From: Pisolithus tinctorius
Taxonomy: Eukaryota > Basidiomycota > Agaricomycetes > Boletales > Pisolithaceae
Direction: 5' to 3'
DNA length: 64,000 nt
Assembly: GCA_024663395.1 (NCBI GenBank)
Contig: JANFAH010000028.1
Span: 558,001-622,000 of the forward strand
The position numbers and the translations under genes are program-made. The notes beneath the pieces are model-generated. The model did no database searches, was not told the DNA's origin, and was given only the letters and a program-made list of their open reading frames with translations. This document shows positions 10,436 through 22,147 of this stretch, piece after piece. Every line of letters begins with the position of its first letter. Within the stretch, counting starts at the first letter, position 1.

Positions 10436-11699
10436 ATGTCTTTCCAGTGTGAGAACACAACCCCCAGCCAAGCCCAGGCCACTCCTGCGACTACTCCCAA
10501 GTCACAGATGATGCACTGGTTGACCTTACTGATGACTTGACTGACACCAAGTGCGAGAAGAATGCAGAGAAAGCACACTGGCAAGTGGAGGCAGAGGAGA
10601 GAGAGAAAGAGTGCAAAGTGGAGCACAAGGCCAAATGAGAGGAGGCCAGATGACAGAAGGCAGAGGAGGCACAACTGGAGGCAGAGCAGAGGCAGAGAGA
10701 GGAGGAGGAAGCGCAGAGGAAGAGGGCAGTGGAGGAAGAGGCCGAAAGGCAAAGACAGAAAGGCAAAGACAGAGAGTGGCAGCAGAAGAGGCAGAGAGGC
10801 AGAGGGCCTCTGAGGAGAGGGCTCAGGCCAGGTGGGATGAGGCCACTCAAAGGTGAGTGGCAGAGTACTGTGAGTCAGGCAGAGCTGACTTGCAGTTTTA
10901 CCTTCTCAGATTATGTGGTGTGGTGTATGATGTCAACACCACCCAGAGGGTCCCTGGGACCTCCATGGTGGTCTCCACACCCAGGAGGCCCCCCTGCACT
11001 TGCTGTGTAGTGAGTCTGACAGTGGGGCAGTGCAAGCCAGGGCAGGGGAAGACCAGGGCTTGTGTCCCCTGTCACAACAAGAAAAAAATGTGTAACTGGA
11101 CATGGGAGGAGGTGGTGGTAGGTCCCTCACAAAAGAGGGCAGGGACAGCGAGTTCCTGAGGGGAGAAAAAGAAAAGGCTGTGAGGGAAAGGGAAGGTGAG
11201 AGTGACAGAGACAGAGGAGGCAGATGACGAGCAGGAGGCAGGCAGCAAAGAAGACAAACCAGTGACCCTGTTCAAGGGTCCCTCAGGGGCAGGAGTACAT
11301 ATGCAGTGGGTGGAGTGGGAGAGGGAACAGCAGCTGCAAGCCATGGAGAGGCAGGCTGAAGCACATGAAATTGCTGCACCGGCCTTTGAGAGGATGGCAG
11401 CAGCAGTGGAGCAGATGGCAGAGGTGGCAGAGCAGATGGCTGATGAGTGGGGAATGTACCATGCATGGGCAGAGTGGGCAGAGATGAGGAGGAGGGAAGA
11501 TGTGTGTGAAGCCAGACTGGCTGAACTCAAGTGCATGGGAGGAGGTTGGAAAAGGCTGCAATCAGAGGCAGTGGAGGACAGGAATGACGAAGCAGATGAA
11601 GCTGCAGATGGGGACAACAAGGAAGAGGAGGAAGTCAGAGGAGAGCAGGAAGGTGGTGAAGAACAGGAGGGTGGTGGAGAGCGAGCAATGGAGGAGTAG
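10436..11699 (+). pseudogene. TE-D antisense accessory gene, Zn2Cys6-like
   Basis: It lies between integrase and 3' LTR and is convergent to pol. It starts at ATG 10436 (MSFQCENTT), then shifts frame to an acidic segment (DDALVDLTDDLTD) and a long Glu/Arg/Gln coiled coil that has two further stops. The intron is about 10854-10909 (GTGAGT..CTCAG). Exon 2 has CTCCVVSLTVGQC, nine residues, then CVPCHNKKKMC, close to CX2CX8CX9CX2CX6C. A second open block (11196-11699) is acidic and helical, with repeats of the type MAAAVEQMAEVAEQMAD. A run of 18 T follows the stop. Same architecture as in TE-B/F and TE-C/H. Confidence 0.65.
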
Positions 11700-11931
11700 A
11701 GTAGTTTTTTTTTTTTTTTTCTTTTGTTTTTCTGTTTGTATATCTGTGTACTACTATGAAATAGACTTGTGATTTTCTTTGTGATTCTGAGAAGTGAAAC
11801 AGATAAGTGGAGAAAATTCTAAATTACTTAAGGTAGTGTGGTAAAGGGCAGAGTTGGCCTGTGGGGGAAGGTTATATGGGTGGAGTATTATGGCAGAGGT
11901 TGGTATGGGCCTGGTTTGTGCAGATATCATT

Positions 11932-12456
11932 CATGGAAGGCAGAAACTATGTCAGAAGCATGATCTAGCTCAGTTGCAAGCAACCAAGAGGTTTCTTCAT
12001 TGGTGTTCTTGTAACCAGCCCATCAGACCAGGTACAAGAGTTGACAGTGGAGGCAGTGGCAGTCCACCTTAGAGTCAAGTATCTCCGACACTTCATACTC
12101 AAGGTCACCATTGACATCCACTGGCAGAGGTGGAGGTTGTTGTCGATTTGGGAAAGGCTCAGCTGCTGTGGCTTCCAGTTGTGAGACATGGAAGACCAGA
12201 TGTACCAAGTGCATAGAGTCAGGGAGTTTAAGGGTGATGGAGTGTGTACCTAGCCTGGCCAAGATGGTGAATGGTCCTAAGTACTTTTTGGAGAGTTTTT
12301 TCCAAAGGGTGAGTGGAGCAGAAGTACTTGGCTTTGATGTAGGCCTGTTCTCCAACCTTGAACTCAGGCAGAGGTATGCATTTGGCATCCGCTGGACCCT
12401 GGTAGCACTGTTGAGCAGCAGACATTACAGAGTGTAGGAAATCATGAAGGGCAGTG
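11932..12456 (-). pseudogene. TE-D integrase C-terminus with chromodomain
   Basis: It continues the integrase from before X2 with ALHDFLHSVMSAAQQCYQGP, then FKVGEQAYIKAKYF, the SH3-like block LGPFTILARLGTHSITLKLP and HLVFHVSQLE. A chromodomain follows from PPPLPVDVNGDLEYEVSEIL to ETSWLLATELDHASDI. Several frameshifts are present. Removing X2 with one CAGTG gives the in-frame join DYVIELS-TALHDFLHSV. Confidence 0.82.
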
Positions 12457-14079
12457 TGAGTCAAAGTGAGGTTCAGTGGTGGAAACCAACCAAAACCAAC
12501 ACAAAAGACAAAAAGAGTGAGTGGTGGTGTGCCTATGTGGTACCTAGATGGTAGAACCTTTGACTTGGTGGGTTTTTGCGAGCTACAACACTCAAATAGG
12601 AGTGCTGAGGGTTGGGGGTGCTCCTGATGAAGAAGGAGCAGGAATGTGAGAGGATGCGATGGGGTAGACTGCTGTCAGCCTACAGATGGATGGATGGTGA
12701 CTTAATTCGATGTCCTGGGCTGCACTGAGCTCAGGAAGGGCTTGGAGTGAAGTATATTGATGATAGACAATGATAAGCAAAGTAGACAGTAACTGATGAG
12801 TAAGGAATGTAAGCGATGGGTAATCATCTTAGAAAGCATTGGTAAGCATTGGTATGGATAAGTAAGCCAAAAAGCAAAGAATCAGCAAGCAAGGTCAAAA
12901 GATTGGTAAGTATTGGCAATAGGTGAGTCAAAGACAGTCAGAATGTCAAAGTATGAGTCAAGTAATGTCAGGAACTGGGAAAGTGCACTGGAATCACATT
13001 AGGGGGAGGCTGTGCATGTCACATCTTGAAGAGATCTCCTTTGGGCCAAAGTGGGACGACAGAGAGGCAGCACTGATCTGATGCCAATATAGTACATCCA
13101 AAAGCAGACAGGGTGAGTCAGATGTCAACAGGGGTCAAGCTTTGGGGGTATGTGGGGTGACAGGAGCATAGGGGATTGCAACTTCCCCCCCCAAACCATC
13201 CTCTCAGTGAAGCAAATAGATACTTCATGAATGAGGCTCTGTTGGAAGAGAGGATGAAGGGGGAGCATCTTCTGCTGTATCTTGCAACAAGGAGGCAAGA
13301 TGTGCATTGTACTCATCATGGATGTGATCAGGGAGAATGGAGAACAGTAGATTATACTGTAGCTGTCGCAATTTTGGGAGAATGATGGACAAGACTGGTA
13401 TGAAGATGTTGCAGGGAGCAGGGAGGAAGGATCCATATGCTTCTTGGACTGGAGAGATTGAAATGACCACATAAGACCTTTCCAAACAAATGACAGACCT
13501 GAGGCAACCAAAGAATGTCCTCCTAGAGGTCATACTGACAAAAAGAACATGCTGTCCAAGCTGGATGGGCTGGGAGGGGGCAGACGAGGATGGGATGTAC
13601 CAGGACACTTCAGGACAGAAGCTGGTAGGAACTCCTGGTAGATATATGTAGCCATGGTCCCTAGCAAAGTGGACAAGTGAAATGATTGATGTGGAGGTGG
13701 CCGTATCAGAAGAATTAGCGAAATGAGCATCTTTTGGAGGGAGTGCTGTAGAAACATGTGGAGTGTGCAGATCCTCTCCAATCTTGGAAGGTAGGATCAT
13801 GTGGCTGAGCACTACAAGCGAGTGTGGGAATGGTTTTGGTATCTGCAGAAATGGCAGAGATATGTCAAAAACTGGAATGCCATACACAGGCACTTAAGAA
13901 TTTTAACCAGTGCTTAACTCACTTTCTCCTTTTCTTTTCTTTGGCATTGATGACTCATTCTTGTGTGAGGGATGACTGCTGGCATTTCTGGCTGTCTTTC
14001 CTCACATGAGGGCTATGGTCTTCATCTCCATTCATCAGCTATATCCATGTCCACCTCACCAAACACCTTTGGTGTGTGA
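12457..14079 (-). mobile_element. Unit X, copy 2 (X2)
   Basis: This 1623-bp insertion in TE-D integrase has the perfect flanking repeat CAGTG (12452-12456 and 14080-14084). It belongs to a subgroup with X4 and has an uninterrupted 222-aa X ORF. It is shorter than X1 and X4 in the region downstream of the ORF. Confidence 0.87.
13225..13893 (-). CDS. X ORF in X2 (222 aa, intact)
   Basis: Starts MPVYGIPVFDISLPF and ends SSSLPTEPHS. Blocks shared by all four copies include HGYIYLPGVPTSF, IQLGQHVLFVSMTSRR, TFFGCLRSV, EAYGSFLPAPC and LPDHIHDEYNAHLASLLQD. It is rich in hydrophobic and Ser/Pro residues, with no signal peptide, obvious membrane helix, cysteine cluster or catalytic motif that I recognise. 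It lies in the upstream (U3-like) part of the unit, on the same strand as the TATA box. It is not a known Gag, protease, RT or transposase. Confidence 0.6.
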   Translation of the reverse strand: MPVYGIPVFDISLPFLQIPKPFPHSLVVLSHMILPSKIGEDLHTPHVSTALPPKDAHFANSSDTATSTSIISLVHFARDHGYIYLPGVPTSFCPEVSWYIPSSSAPSQPIQLGQHVLFVSMTSRRTFFGCLRSVICLERSYVVISISPVQEAYGSFLPAPCNIFIPVLSIILPKLRQLQYNLLFSILPDHIHDEYNAHLASLLQDTAEDAPPSSSLPTEPHS

Positions 14080-14084
14080 CAGTG

Positions 14085-15315
14085 GAGAGCTCGATGACAT
14101 AGTCATGAGCCCTTGGAGAGGTGAAGTCTTGGTCAGGGACCACAGACAGGTTTGGATGGTATCCCTTGTTAGCAAAGAAGGGAGAAACTCCAGTTGTCAC
14201 ACTTGGTGCATTGTTGAAGGTGAACTCCACTAGAGGTAACAGCTCAGCCCAGTTGTCTTGTTGGTAGTTACAGTAAACATGAAGGTACTGCTTGAGGGTC
14301 TGGTTTGTTCGCTTGGTCTGACCATCGCCTTCTGGGTGGTAACCCAAAGTGAAGTGAAGACACATATCAAGGGCCTTTCCTAGAGAGTGGAAGAAGTGTG
14401 AGATGAACTCAGGACCTCTGTCAGAGGTGACATTAGCTGGTACTCCATGCTTGGAGAAGACATGGGTAAGGAAGAGCTTAGTGAGTTCAGCAGGGGTGAC
14501 AGAATCATGGGTGGGGATGAACACCACTTGCTTTGAGAGGCAGTCCACTACCATGAGTATGGTGGAGTAGCCATTGGAGTTGGGGAGGTGTTCAATGAAG
14601 TCCATGGAGATGGAGTTCCAAGGTCTCTCTGGGATGGGGAGTTGCTTCAGTAGACCATAGGGGTGGTGTCATGGAGTTTTGCTCCATCCACAGGCAGTGC
14701 AGGACCTGATGTATTCTTTCATGTCAGAGCAGAGGTTAGGCCACACATAGTCCCTGTGGATGAGTTCTAGGGTGCAGTTTTGCCCAAAATGGCCTGCTAG
14801 AGGATGGTCATGTTTGAACCAAAGCACTCAAAGGCAGAGATCATCAATGTCAGGGACAAAGATGCGACCATCAAGGTGGAGTAGACCATTGGAGTCCAGG
14901 GACCACTGAGGCTTAGTCGGAGTTGGGAGATGGCTGGCAGAGACAGGGTCAGAGGGTAGGGCAGAGGCAATGTCAGAGTGCAAGCACTCAACATCGAAGA
15001 CCATGGTGGTGTGGAGCACAGGTGCCATGAGGGTAGTGGTATGGAGGGATGACACAAGTTGCTCCTGTGTAAACATAGGGTGAAGATTGTGAGGATTTAC
15101 CTGTGTGTAGTCCCTATCCCCCCTTTTTGGGTAGACATCCCAACATCTTGTAAGTGTGTCAGGTTTGGCTCCTAGGTGGCCAGGGAAGAAGCAGATGGAA
15201 AGGTTGAACTGGGAAAGGTACTCTGACCAGTGGGCCTGTCAGCAAGTGAGGACCTTAGAGGTGGAGAAATATTCAAGGTTTTTGTGGTCTGTCACCACAT
15301 CAACAGGTAAGGTGG
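14085..15315 (-). pseudogene. TE-D RNase H end and integrase core
   Basis: From the right it encodes LPVDVVTDHKNLEYFSTSKVL (end of RNase H), then the linker region with HPLAGHFGQN and the zinc-binding CTAC, then SMDFIEHLP (first catalytic Asp), TSDRGPEF (second Asp) and NQTLKQYL. In the last motif the catalytic Glu of related elements is Lys. VEFTFNNAPSVTTGVSPFF and GYHPNLSV follow. X2 interrupts at DYVIELST. The long open frame 14085-14605 is the best preserved part. Confidence 0.87.
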
Positions 15316-15781
15316 TGTAGGGAACAAGTTCAAGTTCCCTAGGAGAAGCAGTCTGGGTCAAGGGTTCAGGGGTGGAGAGTTTTTCTTTTGTTTTATTTCC
15401 TTCTTTTGTTTTTTGCATTGTACCACTGGACTTAGTGGCGAGCAGCCACATTGCTGACTAAGCATGTGTGCTGTGTTCATGTGAGTTCAGTTTACCAACA
15501 GAAAGTTCATGTCACAGGCCCTCAGTAGTAGGGTGATTTAGTCTCACATTTTGGCAAGTTTTCAAAGTTAGAATTGTTACTTTGGGGAGTACCCAAAGGG
15601 CCAGGAGGACTGGCAAGAGTTATTAGACAGACAGAGCTAAGTCTGTGTTTCTAGTTCGCATTTTTACATTTTACTACTTCTTCTTTTCTCAAAACAGGAC
15701 CTCCCCTTTGGGTTGAGCATTATACTTGCCCATTTACTGATATTTACTAATTCTAGGTATATTGTATTACCTATTCCTACA
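15316..15781 (-). repeat. 466-bp LTR-like insertion in TE-D RNase H
   Basis: It separates HHWQHYLEGSA from LPVDVVTDHKNLEYF, which are adjacent in related elements. On the minus strand it starts TGTAGGAATAGG and ends TTCCCTACA, an inverted pair like an LTR. I see no clean target duplication (TCTGC against CCACC), so the exact borders are uncertain. Confidence 0.55.
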
Positions 15782-16231
15782 GCAGAGCCTTCTAGGTAAT
15801 GCTGCCAATGGTGGAAGGCCTCAAAGATAGCCAACAGCTCCTTGTCATGGGTATCATAGTTGAGTTCTGGTGTGGTCATGGTGCAGGAGTAGAAAGTGGC
15901 TGGGTGGAGTTCACTGTTGGAGCAGGTGATCGACAGAATACCAGCAATGGCATAGTCAGAGGTGTCAGTTTCTACTGTAAGCAGAGCATCAGGAACCCAA
16001 TGAGTGAGAATAGGGGCAGAGCTGAAGGCATCCTTCTGGTGGAGAAAAGCAGAGTGGCACTCCTCTGAAAAGTTCCAAGGAGCACCCTTTCACATGAGGC
16101 AAGTGAGTGGAATAATGATGTCAGAGTAGTTATTAATGAATTGTCTGTAGAAGTTTGTGAAACCAAGGAAGGACTGGATGTCTCACACATTCTGCAGCTC
16201 AGGCCAGTCATGGACTGCCTGAACCTTCTCA
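15782..16231 (-). pseudogene. TE-D RT C-terminus and RNase H start
   Basis: It resumes pol after [54 protein letters not shown], then RNase H with VETDTSDYAIAGIL (catalytic Asp retained) and ELNYDTHDKELLAIFEAF. Two stops interrupt it. The TCA at 16229-16231 is the target duplication of TE-E. Confidence 0.88.
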
Positions 16232-16687
16232 CACAGTGAGTTTTCCACTATATAGTACCCTGTTATATGTAATACAATACGTCAATCTCACACTTAGAGT
16301 TTGTGATGGCATACTGAAAAAATCCATACTTGAAGTTTAGATCCTTTTCTACACATTTGCTCAGGTTTGAAGTCAGAGCAAACATCTAATCATTGTGTAA
16401 ACAATAAGTATGGTTGAATAGCAGATGTTGTCCAAGATAGGAAGTTATGTCAACACATGCAGTGCAGGGTGAAACTTTAAGTTTTGTCCTAATTTGCATA
16501 ACTGACAATACACGAAGTACTGCCAAAATTCCAGTAACAAATTTTACTTCAAGTCTAGAATTAGTGTTCCTACACGTGCCTACACTTGAAGTTTTGCCAT
16601 GGCCCATACTAATCACCCGACAGTCACCTGTTTGTCGCCCAATGATCACCCTGTGGTCGCACAACGATCGCCTAGTGTGATCATCCA
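16232..16687 (+). repeat. TE-E left terminal inverted repeat
   Basis: About 456 bp matching the reverse complement of 48615-49072 with few differences. It contains several CTTGAAG/CTTCAAG-type palindromic motifs (for example near 16330, 16549 and 16589) and, at its inner end, repeated GTCACC/GATCACC/GATCGCC motifs (16615-16680). Subterminal repeats of this kind are the known transposase-binding sites of CACTA elements; that role here is inferred. Confidence 0.88.
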
Positions 16688-16749
16688 TTTTCACATAGAT
16701 GTTCTTAGTATCTATACGTATGTACACACACTACATTGGGTATCTAGTA

Positions 16750-19542
16750 TCAGGCAATGGCTATCTCCATCCATGGAAACAGTTCCTCTGATACTTTCAG
16801 GCAGTCCTGTTCATGGTGAGTAAGCCCAGCAAGCCAAATGGAATCATAGATAGACTGTGGTAAGCCTGGGACTGGAGTGCACAGACTTTGGGGGTTTCCA
16901 GGTGCACAAAACCTCTGGATAGGCTTTGATCCTTGGGGTGCAAAAACATCATTGTTGACAAGTCTCTGGAGGTCAATAATATCAAGTTCCCATTCGATAC
17001 TGTGTCGCCATGCCATATTCTTAACTCGGAGGATAGTCATGACATTGTTGTCAACGTTGCTGTCCTCAGAACTCATCCCATGCTTGCCCAGTGTGTGGAT
17101 AAGCTGCAGGAGCCATTGCCAAGCATGGAGATCACCTTTGCCATTCGTGGAGTCTTTCTTGAGAGCAACCATATGTTTGAGAACAGCACATCAACACTGA
17201 TATTTCTAAAACAGGTTGAGTTACCGGTATGAAACAGCAAAATTAATGCCCTACATTTCATTGTTGTGTGGTCTGTCTGCCCTCTTTGAGTACCCAGGTT
17301 CATTCCACTATCAAGCGTTCTTCAATCTCAGCAGAAGTTTCTACTGTGCCCTTTGTTGTAATATGTGGCTGAGCTTTCCACCATGTCGTGCATAGACATC
17401 TGTAGTGTTCACATAGGATTTCCAACATGCAATCATTGGACTTCATTACAGGCCAGTGTTCTTCATTGCCTTGTCTCTGAAATTCATCAAGAAGGTGGTC
17501 AATGATGAAAGAATTCCACAGCGAGGAATAGCCCTGTGTGAGATCAAAAGTTGGTGAGTCCATGTCGGGTGGTGGACCATCTTCATGTTTGTATGCATGG
17601 ACATCATTGGGGGGGGCTGTTTCGTTCAAAATAAATTCATGGTCCTGACTTATTTTGAGTTTTTCCTTGAAGAAGTGATGGACTTCACTCTATCACAGCT
17701 GGTTTAGCACATGAACAGAATTAGCAATGTCACTTACCAGTATAAGATCACGATGTCCTCATGGCTCTGTAGCCTTCTCTATCTCCACTTCTTTATCCAC
17801 CTCCTTTTGTTTTCAAGGTGACTGCCATGACCACCCTGTTTGTGGCATAGTGATAGCACCATCACCAAGTACTTTCCAAAGTGCAGCTTCAACCCCCTTG
17901 GCAATCACCTCTGCCATTGATACAGAATCACTGTTGTTTGCTTGTGATGCCTCAGGTTCTGAAGCAGTAGATCGGAACTCTTCATTGTCAATAGGCTATT
18001 GATCGTGAGATATTCATATCAAGTTGTATATTTCCTTACTTACCTTGTGAGACATGCTGATGAGGCGGGTTCTTTGTGAAGCTGCTCGGGTTCGTTTGAT
18101 CTTCTTGATAGCATCTAAATATGGAGTTCATGCATGCTGGGGCAGTGGTGCAGTGGATGCTTGTCATGGTGTTTGCAGCTGGTTGTCCTGGCAGGTAGGA
18201 GACTTGGATTCAGCTGGAAAGTGCGCTGGTTCAGCTTGAGATGCTGTTTGAATTGTCTGAGGGCAGTCAGCATTGCCTGACAAATTACATAGTTTGTTCA
18301 CTTACATGTCTATGTCACATATTGTGTTGAACCATTGCTGCTAATTCCCTCTCTTTCTCTGCTTGGCAGCACGTCACCACATCATCACCAACCTTCTTCA
18401 GTTCTGATTGCAAGTGCTCTTCCATAGCAGCAGTATGTTGCACTATCTCGATTTCCTGTAGTCAATCACATTCCTTCAGTGTGACGTAAACTGTCAGGAG
18501 TGTATAGTGATCCACAACGACTCACCTGCAGTTCATTTTGGAACCTCAAAAACTCCTCCTTTTGAGCTGCCAGTAAGGTATCATGTTGATGGTGTTGTTC
18601 CTTCATTCATTGAGCAATGGCCTGACAGAGCACTGAGGATGGCATACCTGAATTTCATCTCTGAGCATGGTAAGTGCCCAGTCATGAGATTTAAGAAGAG
18701 TTTCCCACTGTCTGGTTTTCCTTTCAAACACATGAGTGTGATACTAAGTAAAGCTATGCACTTCTCACCTGAACCTCTTCTTGGAGGTTTTGCAAAACAC
18801 TGTGCTCTTGGTGATGCTCCTTGGTTCACATGAATACAGTCCAAGACAGTGATATGTGATGGCTGACCTGAATTTCATGCCAGAGTCTGCAGAGCTCTTG
18901 TTCTTGAGTAGCAAGCAAAGTATGCATATCAGATAGAACTTTCTTCTGCAAATCAAACTCATTCTTTGTGGTGAGAAGGCCATTTTGTGTAGTCTTCTCA
19001 AGGGTGGCAAGTTCGTGCTGGCATGTTCATGATAGTCCATCAGCCCCAGTGACAAGTAGTAGGTTAGAGTTGGCTACTCACCGACCCTTTCAGACATAAC
19101 TTGGCCTTCAGGTGGTTCAATTCTGCTCCCATTCCCCAGAGTTGCTGACGAAGTGAGTAGGAGTAATCTAGTTCTCTGTTATGACACTTCGCAATAGGCC
19201 ATGGTTTGTCACCCTTGTTGCATCGCTTGGGATGTGCTGATGTAGTGGTCACGGTATGTGTGGTGGAAGCTGAGGCATGCAGGGGCTCATGTTTAGGGGC
19301 GATGCCAGCAGTGGTGTTGTGCTCTGCTGGTTTTGGCATGGTACATCTCGCAGCAAGCTGGTCTGTGGAGGATGCATTGTAACTAGTGTCTGTACACGAG
19401 TTGGCAATGGACATACCATTGCCATCATCCTCACTGTGCCTGATGGTAAGCTGTTCTTCAACGGATGCATTGCTGCTGGTTTCCATCTGCAAACAGAAGT
19501 CGTTGTCATTATTGTCATCAAAAAGCAACATGTTGCTATCAA
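16750..19542 (-). CDS. TE-E cargo: GMSSDE-motif protein of unknown function
   Basis: A multi-exon gene on the minus strand. The N-terminal part (about 19542-19064) is Ser/Thr-rich and ends in ELNHLKAKLCLKG. Exons between 19060 and 18490 give coiled-coil pieces. The C-terminal part has YSSLWNSFIIDHLLDEFQ (17629-17300), then an intron around 17218-17300. The conserved block follows: WQWLLQLIHTLGKHGMSSED, MAWRHSIEWELDIIDLQRL and GLPQSIYDSIWLAGL, ending at 16750. Proteins with a GMSSDE..PW..(x)..GLP.NWYD..WL layout are multicopy in Agaricomycetes and often lie near transposons. Exact splice sites are not certain and frameshifts may exist. Confidence 0.55.
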
Positions 19543-20008
19543 TGGTTTGTGTGCTTTCTCCTCCTAGTAGCTGCAGTTAGTTATCATTGTGGAATCCAAT
19601 GCATACACGTATGGATACCAAATGCACCTGGCATTGAAAATGGGTTAGAGTTAGTAATTGCAGTGTGACTGGAGACCTAGAGGGTTAAATTCGAGGCAAT
19701 CAGTGCCATGAGTCCCTAACAAAAAAAAAAGGAAAGACAATAGAAAGTCACATGGAACAAAAGCATCCATGGTTGGGGATCAGCAGACACGATGACAGAG
19801 TACAGCAACATGTAGCACACATCTGGAATGAGGTTAGAGGGAAAAAAAGAGTCCAGCACTAGGCAAACAAAAGTGGACAAAAACAGGGCAGTCAAATGCA
19901 GGCACATTGCCATACAGGAAATAAGTCAACATCACAGGCATGCTCACATACATGCATGCAGAGGTATGGGCCTATCACCAATAATCACCCCAGGTGAACA
20001 GAACGGTG
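19543..20008. other. Intergenic stretch within TE-E
   Basis: It holds an A-run near 19720-19732 and short ORFs without recognisable domains. X3 begins at its right edge. Confidence 0.6.
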
Positions 20009-21717
20009 TGAGTCAAAGTGTGGAAAGCTGGTGTAAACCAAACAAATCCAACACCAAAGACAAATACAAGTGAGTGGTGGTTTACCTCCACGGAACCTGG
20101 AGGGCAGAGAAACCTGATGTGGGGGGGGGGACTTCAAGTAGAGTGCTCCTGGTGCAAGTCATCGATGAGTTACGCAGGAGTAGAGGGATGACTAAGACTG
20201 CTGACTAAGAGGAAGCTTCAGATGATGAAGGATGGCAGATAGACTCTTCCAAATGAGCCTCAACTACCAAGTATACAAATGATGACAGATAGACCCCTTT
20301 GTGGAGCCTCAACTGTCAATGATGAGGTATGCACTGAACTGACTTCTGGACTGCTTCTGAATTTCTTTTTGGGTAGCTAAGTACATGGGGGTTTATATAC
20401 TGTGGGGGGAGCACAGCTTGTGACAAACAAGGCACAAACACTTGGTAAGTAATGAGTAAGGACTGAGTAATCATGATGAGTAAGCAAGAAATGAAAAGTA
20501 AGCAAGCAAAGAGGATTGGTAAGTATTGGCAATGAACGAGTCAAGGATAGTCAAAATATCACAGAATGAGTCAAATAGAGCCAGAAATTGAGTAAGTGCA
20601 CTGATATCACATTAGGGGGTGGCGATGCAAGTTAGATCTCAGCAGAGACATCTCTAGATCCAAAGATGGCATGACAGATGGGTGGTGTTTCCAGATAGGG
20701 AAGTATTAATTCCAGAATTGAAGGGCATGAGTCAGGCATCAAAGGGGGCTAGGGCATTGGGGGTCTGTGGGGCAATGGGAGCATACATGATCGTGTCTCC
20801 CACCCTTTCATCCTCTCAGTGAAGTTAACAAAAACTTCATGAACAGGGCTCTGATGGAGGAGGAGGAGAAGGGGGGACATCTTCTGCTGGATCTTGCAGT
20901 AGGAAGGCAAGATGCATGTCATACTCGTCATGAATGCAATCAGGGAGGCTGGAGAACAGTAGATTATACTGCAGCTGTCACAATGTGGGAAGAATGATGG
21001 ACAAGATTGGAACAAAGATAGTGCAGGGAGCAGGGAGGAACAATCCATATGCTTCATCAAGAGGGGAGACTGAAACGACCACATAAGACCTTTCTAACTG
21101 AGTGACAGACCTGAGGCAACCAAAGAACGTCCTTCTGGAAGTCATACTGACAAGGAGAACATGCTGACCAAGCTGCATGGGACAAGACGGGGCTGACAAT
21201 GATGGGATAAACCAGGGGGCTTCAGGATGGAAGCTGGTGGGAATGCCTGGCAAATATATGTAGCCATTGTCTCTGGCAAACGAGACAAGCGAGATGATTG
21301 ACGAAGAGGCGGCCATGATTGATGGACTTAGCAAAATGAGCATCTGATGGATGGAGTGCTGTAGAAACATGTAGGGTGTGAGGATCCTCTCCAAATTTGG
21401 AAGGAAGAATCGTGGGGCTGAGCACTTTAAGCAAGTGTGAGAACCGAGTTGATATCTTTGGAAACAGTGGAGATACAACAAAAACTGGAATGCCGTACAT
21501 GGGTGCTAAAAACTTTTAATGCACACTTAACTTGCTTCCTCTTTTCTCATTAGCACTGACGACTCATTCTTGTGCAAAGGATGACTGTTCATGTCCAACA
21601 GTCTTTCTACACATGAGGCCTTTAGTCTTCATCTGCATGCATGGGCATTGTGCGCAACTTGTCGACGAGTTAGGCAGAGTCAGCTGTAACCATGTCCACA
21701 ACACCTTTGGTGTGTGA
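20009..21717 (-). mobile_element. Unit X, copy 3 (X3)
   Basis: A 1709-bp copy with the same ends as X1 and closest to it. The flanks are CGGTG (left) and CAACA (right), which do not match each other. In element orientation they are TGTTG before and CACCG after. X4 has the same or nearly the same pair (TGTTG, CACTG). Confidence 0.82.
20978..21500 (-). pseudogene. X ORF in X3, frameshifted
   Basis: The N-terminal frame (21500 down, MYGIPVFVVSPLF..HFAKSINHGR) and the C-terminal frame (MAASSSIISLVSFARDNGYIYLPG to SIILPTL) are out of register at the same codon as in X1. The C-terminus is further truncated at LSIILPTL by another change. Confidence 0.65.
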
Positions 21718-22147
21718 CAACAGGTCTGGAGGAGCTAATCACTCAAAAGAAAAGATCTGATCAGTCTCCAGCACAGCCAGGCAAATGCACCTCCATTGTT
21801 GTTACAGGCATCTACTATTGTAGTTATGGTAGTAATTTAGTTGTGCCACTTCATTATTTCAAGTTGAGCTTTTTGTTCACCTTATTAAAATCAGATTGGG
21901 CATTCTTCCTACAATTAAACCTCACCTGAAATAATAGGCAATGTTGTAATGGTCATAGTCAGGAGGAAACACACCTCCATTAGCCATGGTAGGCACCATC
22001 ATGAGGGCGCAATAATAATAAAATTGTCGCATTAGCAATGCTCAGGTTATGCCTTTACAACATTATGCGAATTAGCTGTTAGACAATAACAGATATGACA
22101 TATTTACATCGACGATGACTTTGCCTTACCGATGAACAATTTACCCA
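21718..22147. other. Intergenic stretch upstream of WD40 gene
   Basis: AT-rich sequence without a convincing ORF. It may hold the promoter of the WD40 gene and, if the gene has an upstream exon, that exon; I cannot identify one. Confidence 0.5.

Noticed and set aside
10387..10850. Minus-strand Leu/Ser/Cys-rich ORFs opposite the TE-D accessory gene
   Set aside because: They are shadows of the Glu/Arg/Gln-rich coiled-coil codons. The same happens at 3780-4346 and 24474-24870.
15664..15879. RNase H ORF running into the 466-bp insert
   Set aside because: Residues after HYLEGSA come from the inserted LTR-like block and are not part of the protein.
20009..21717. Unit X as a Helitron or as a gene of TE-E
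   Set aside because: It occurs in three different host elements with fixed ends, and two copies have target duplications, which Helitrons do not make.
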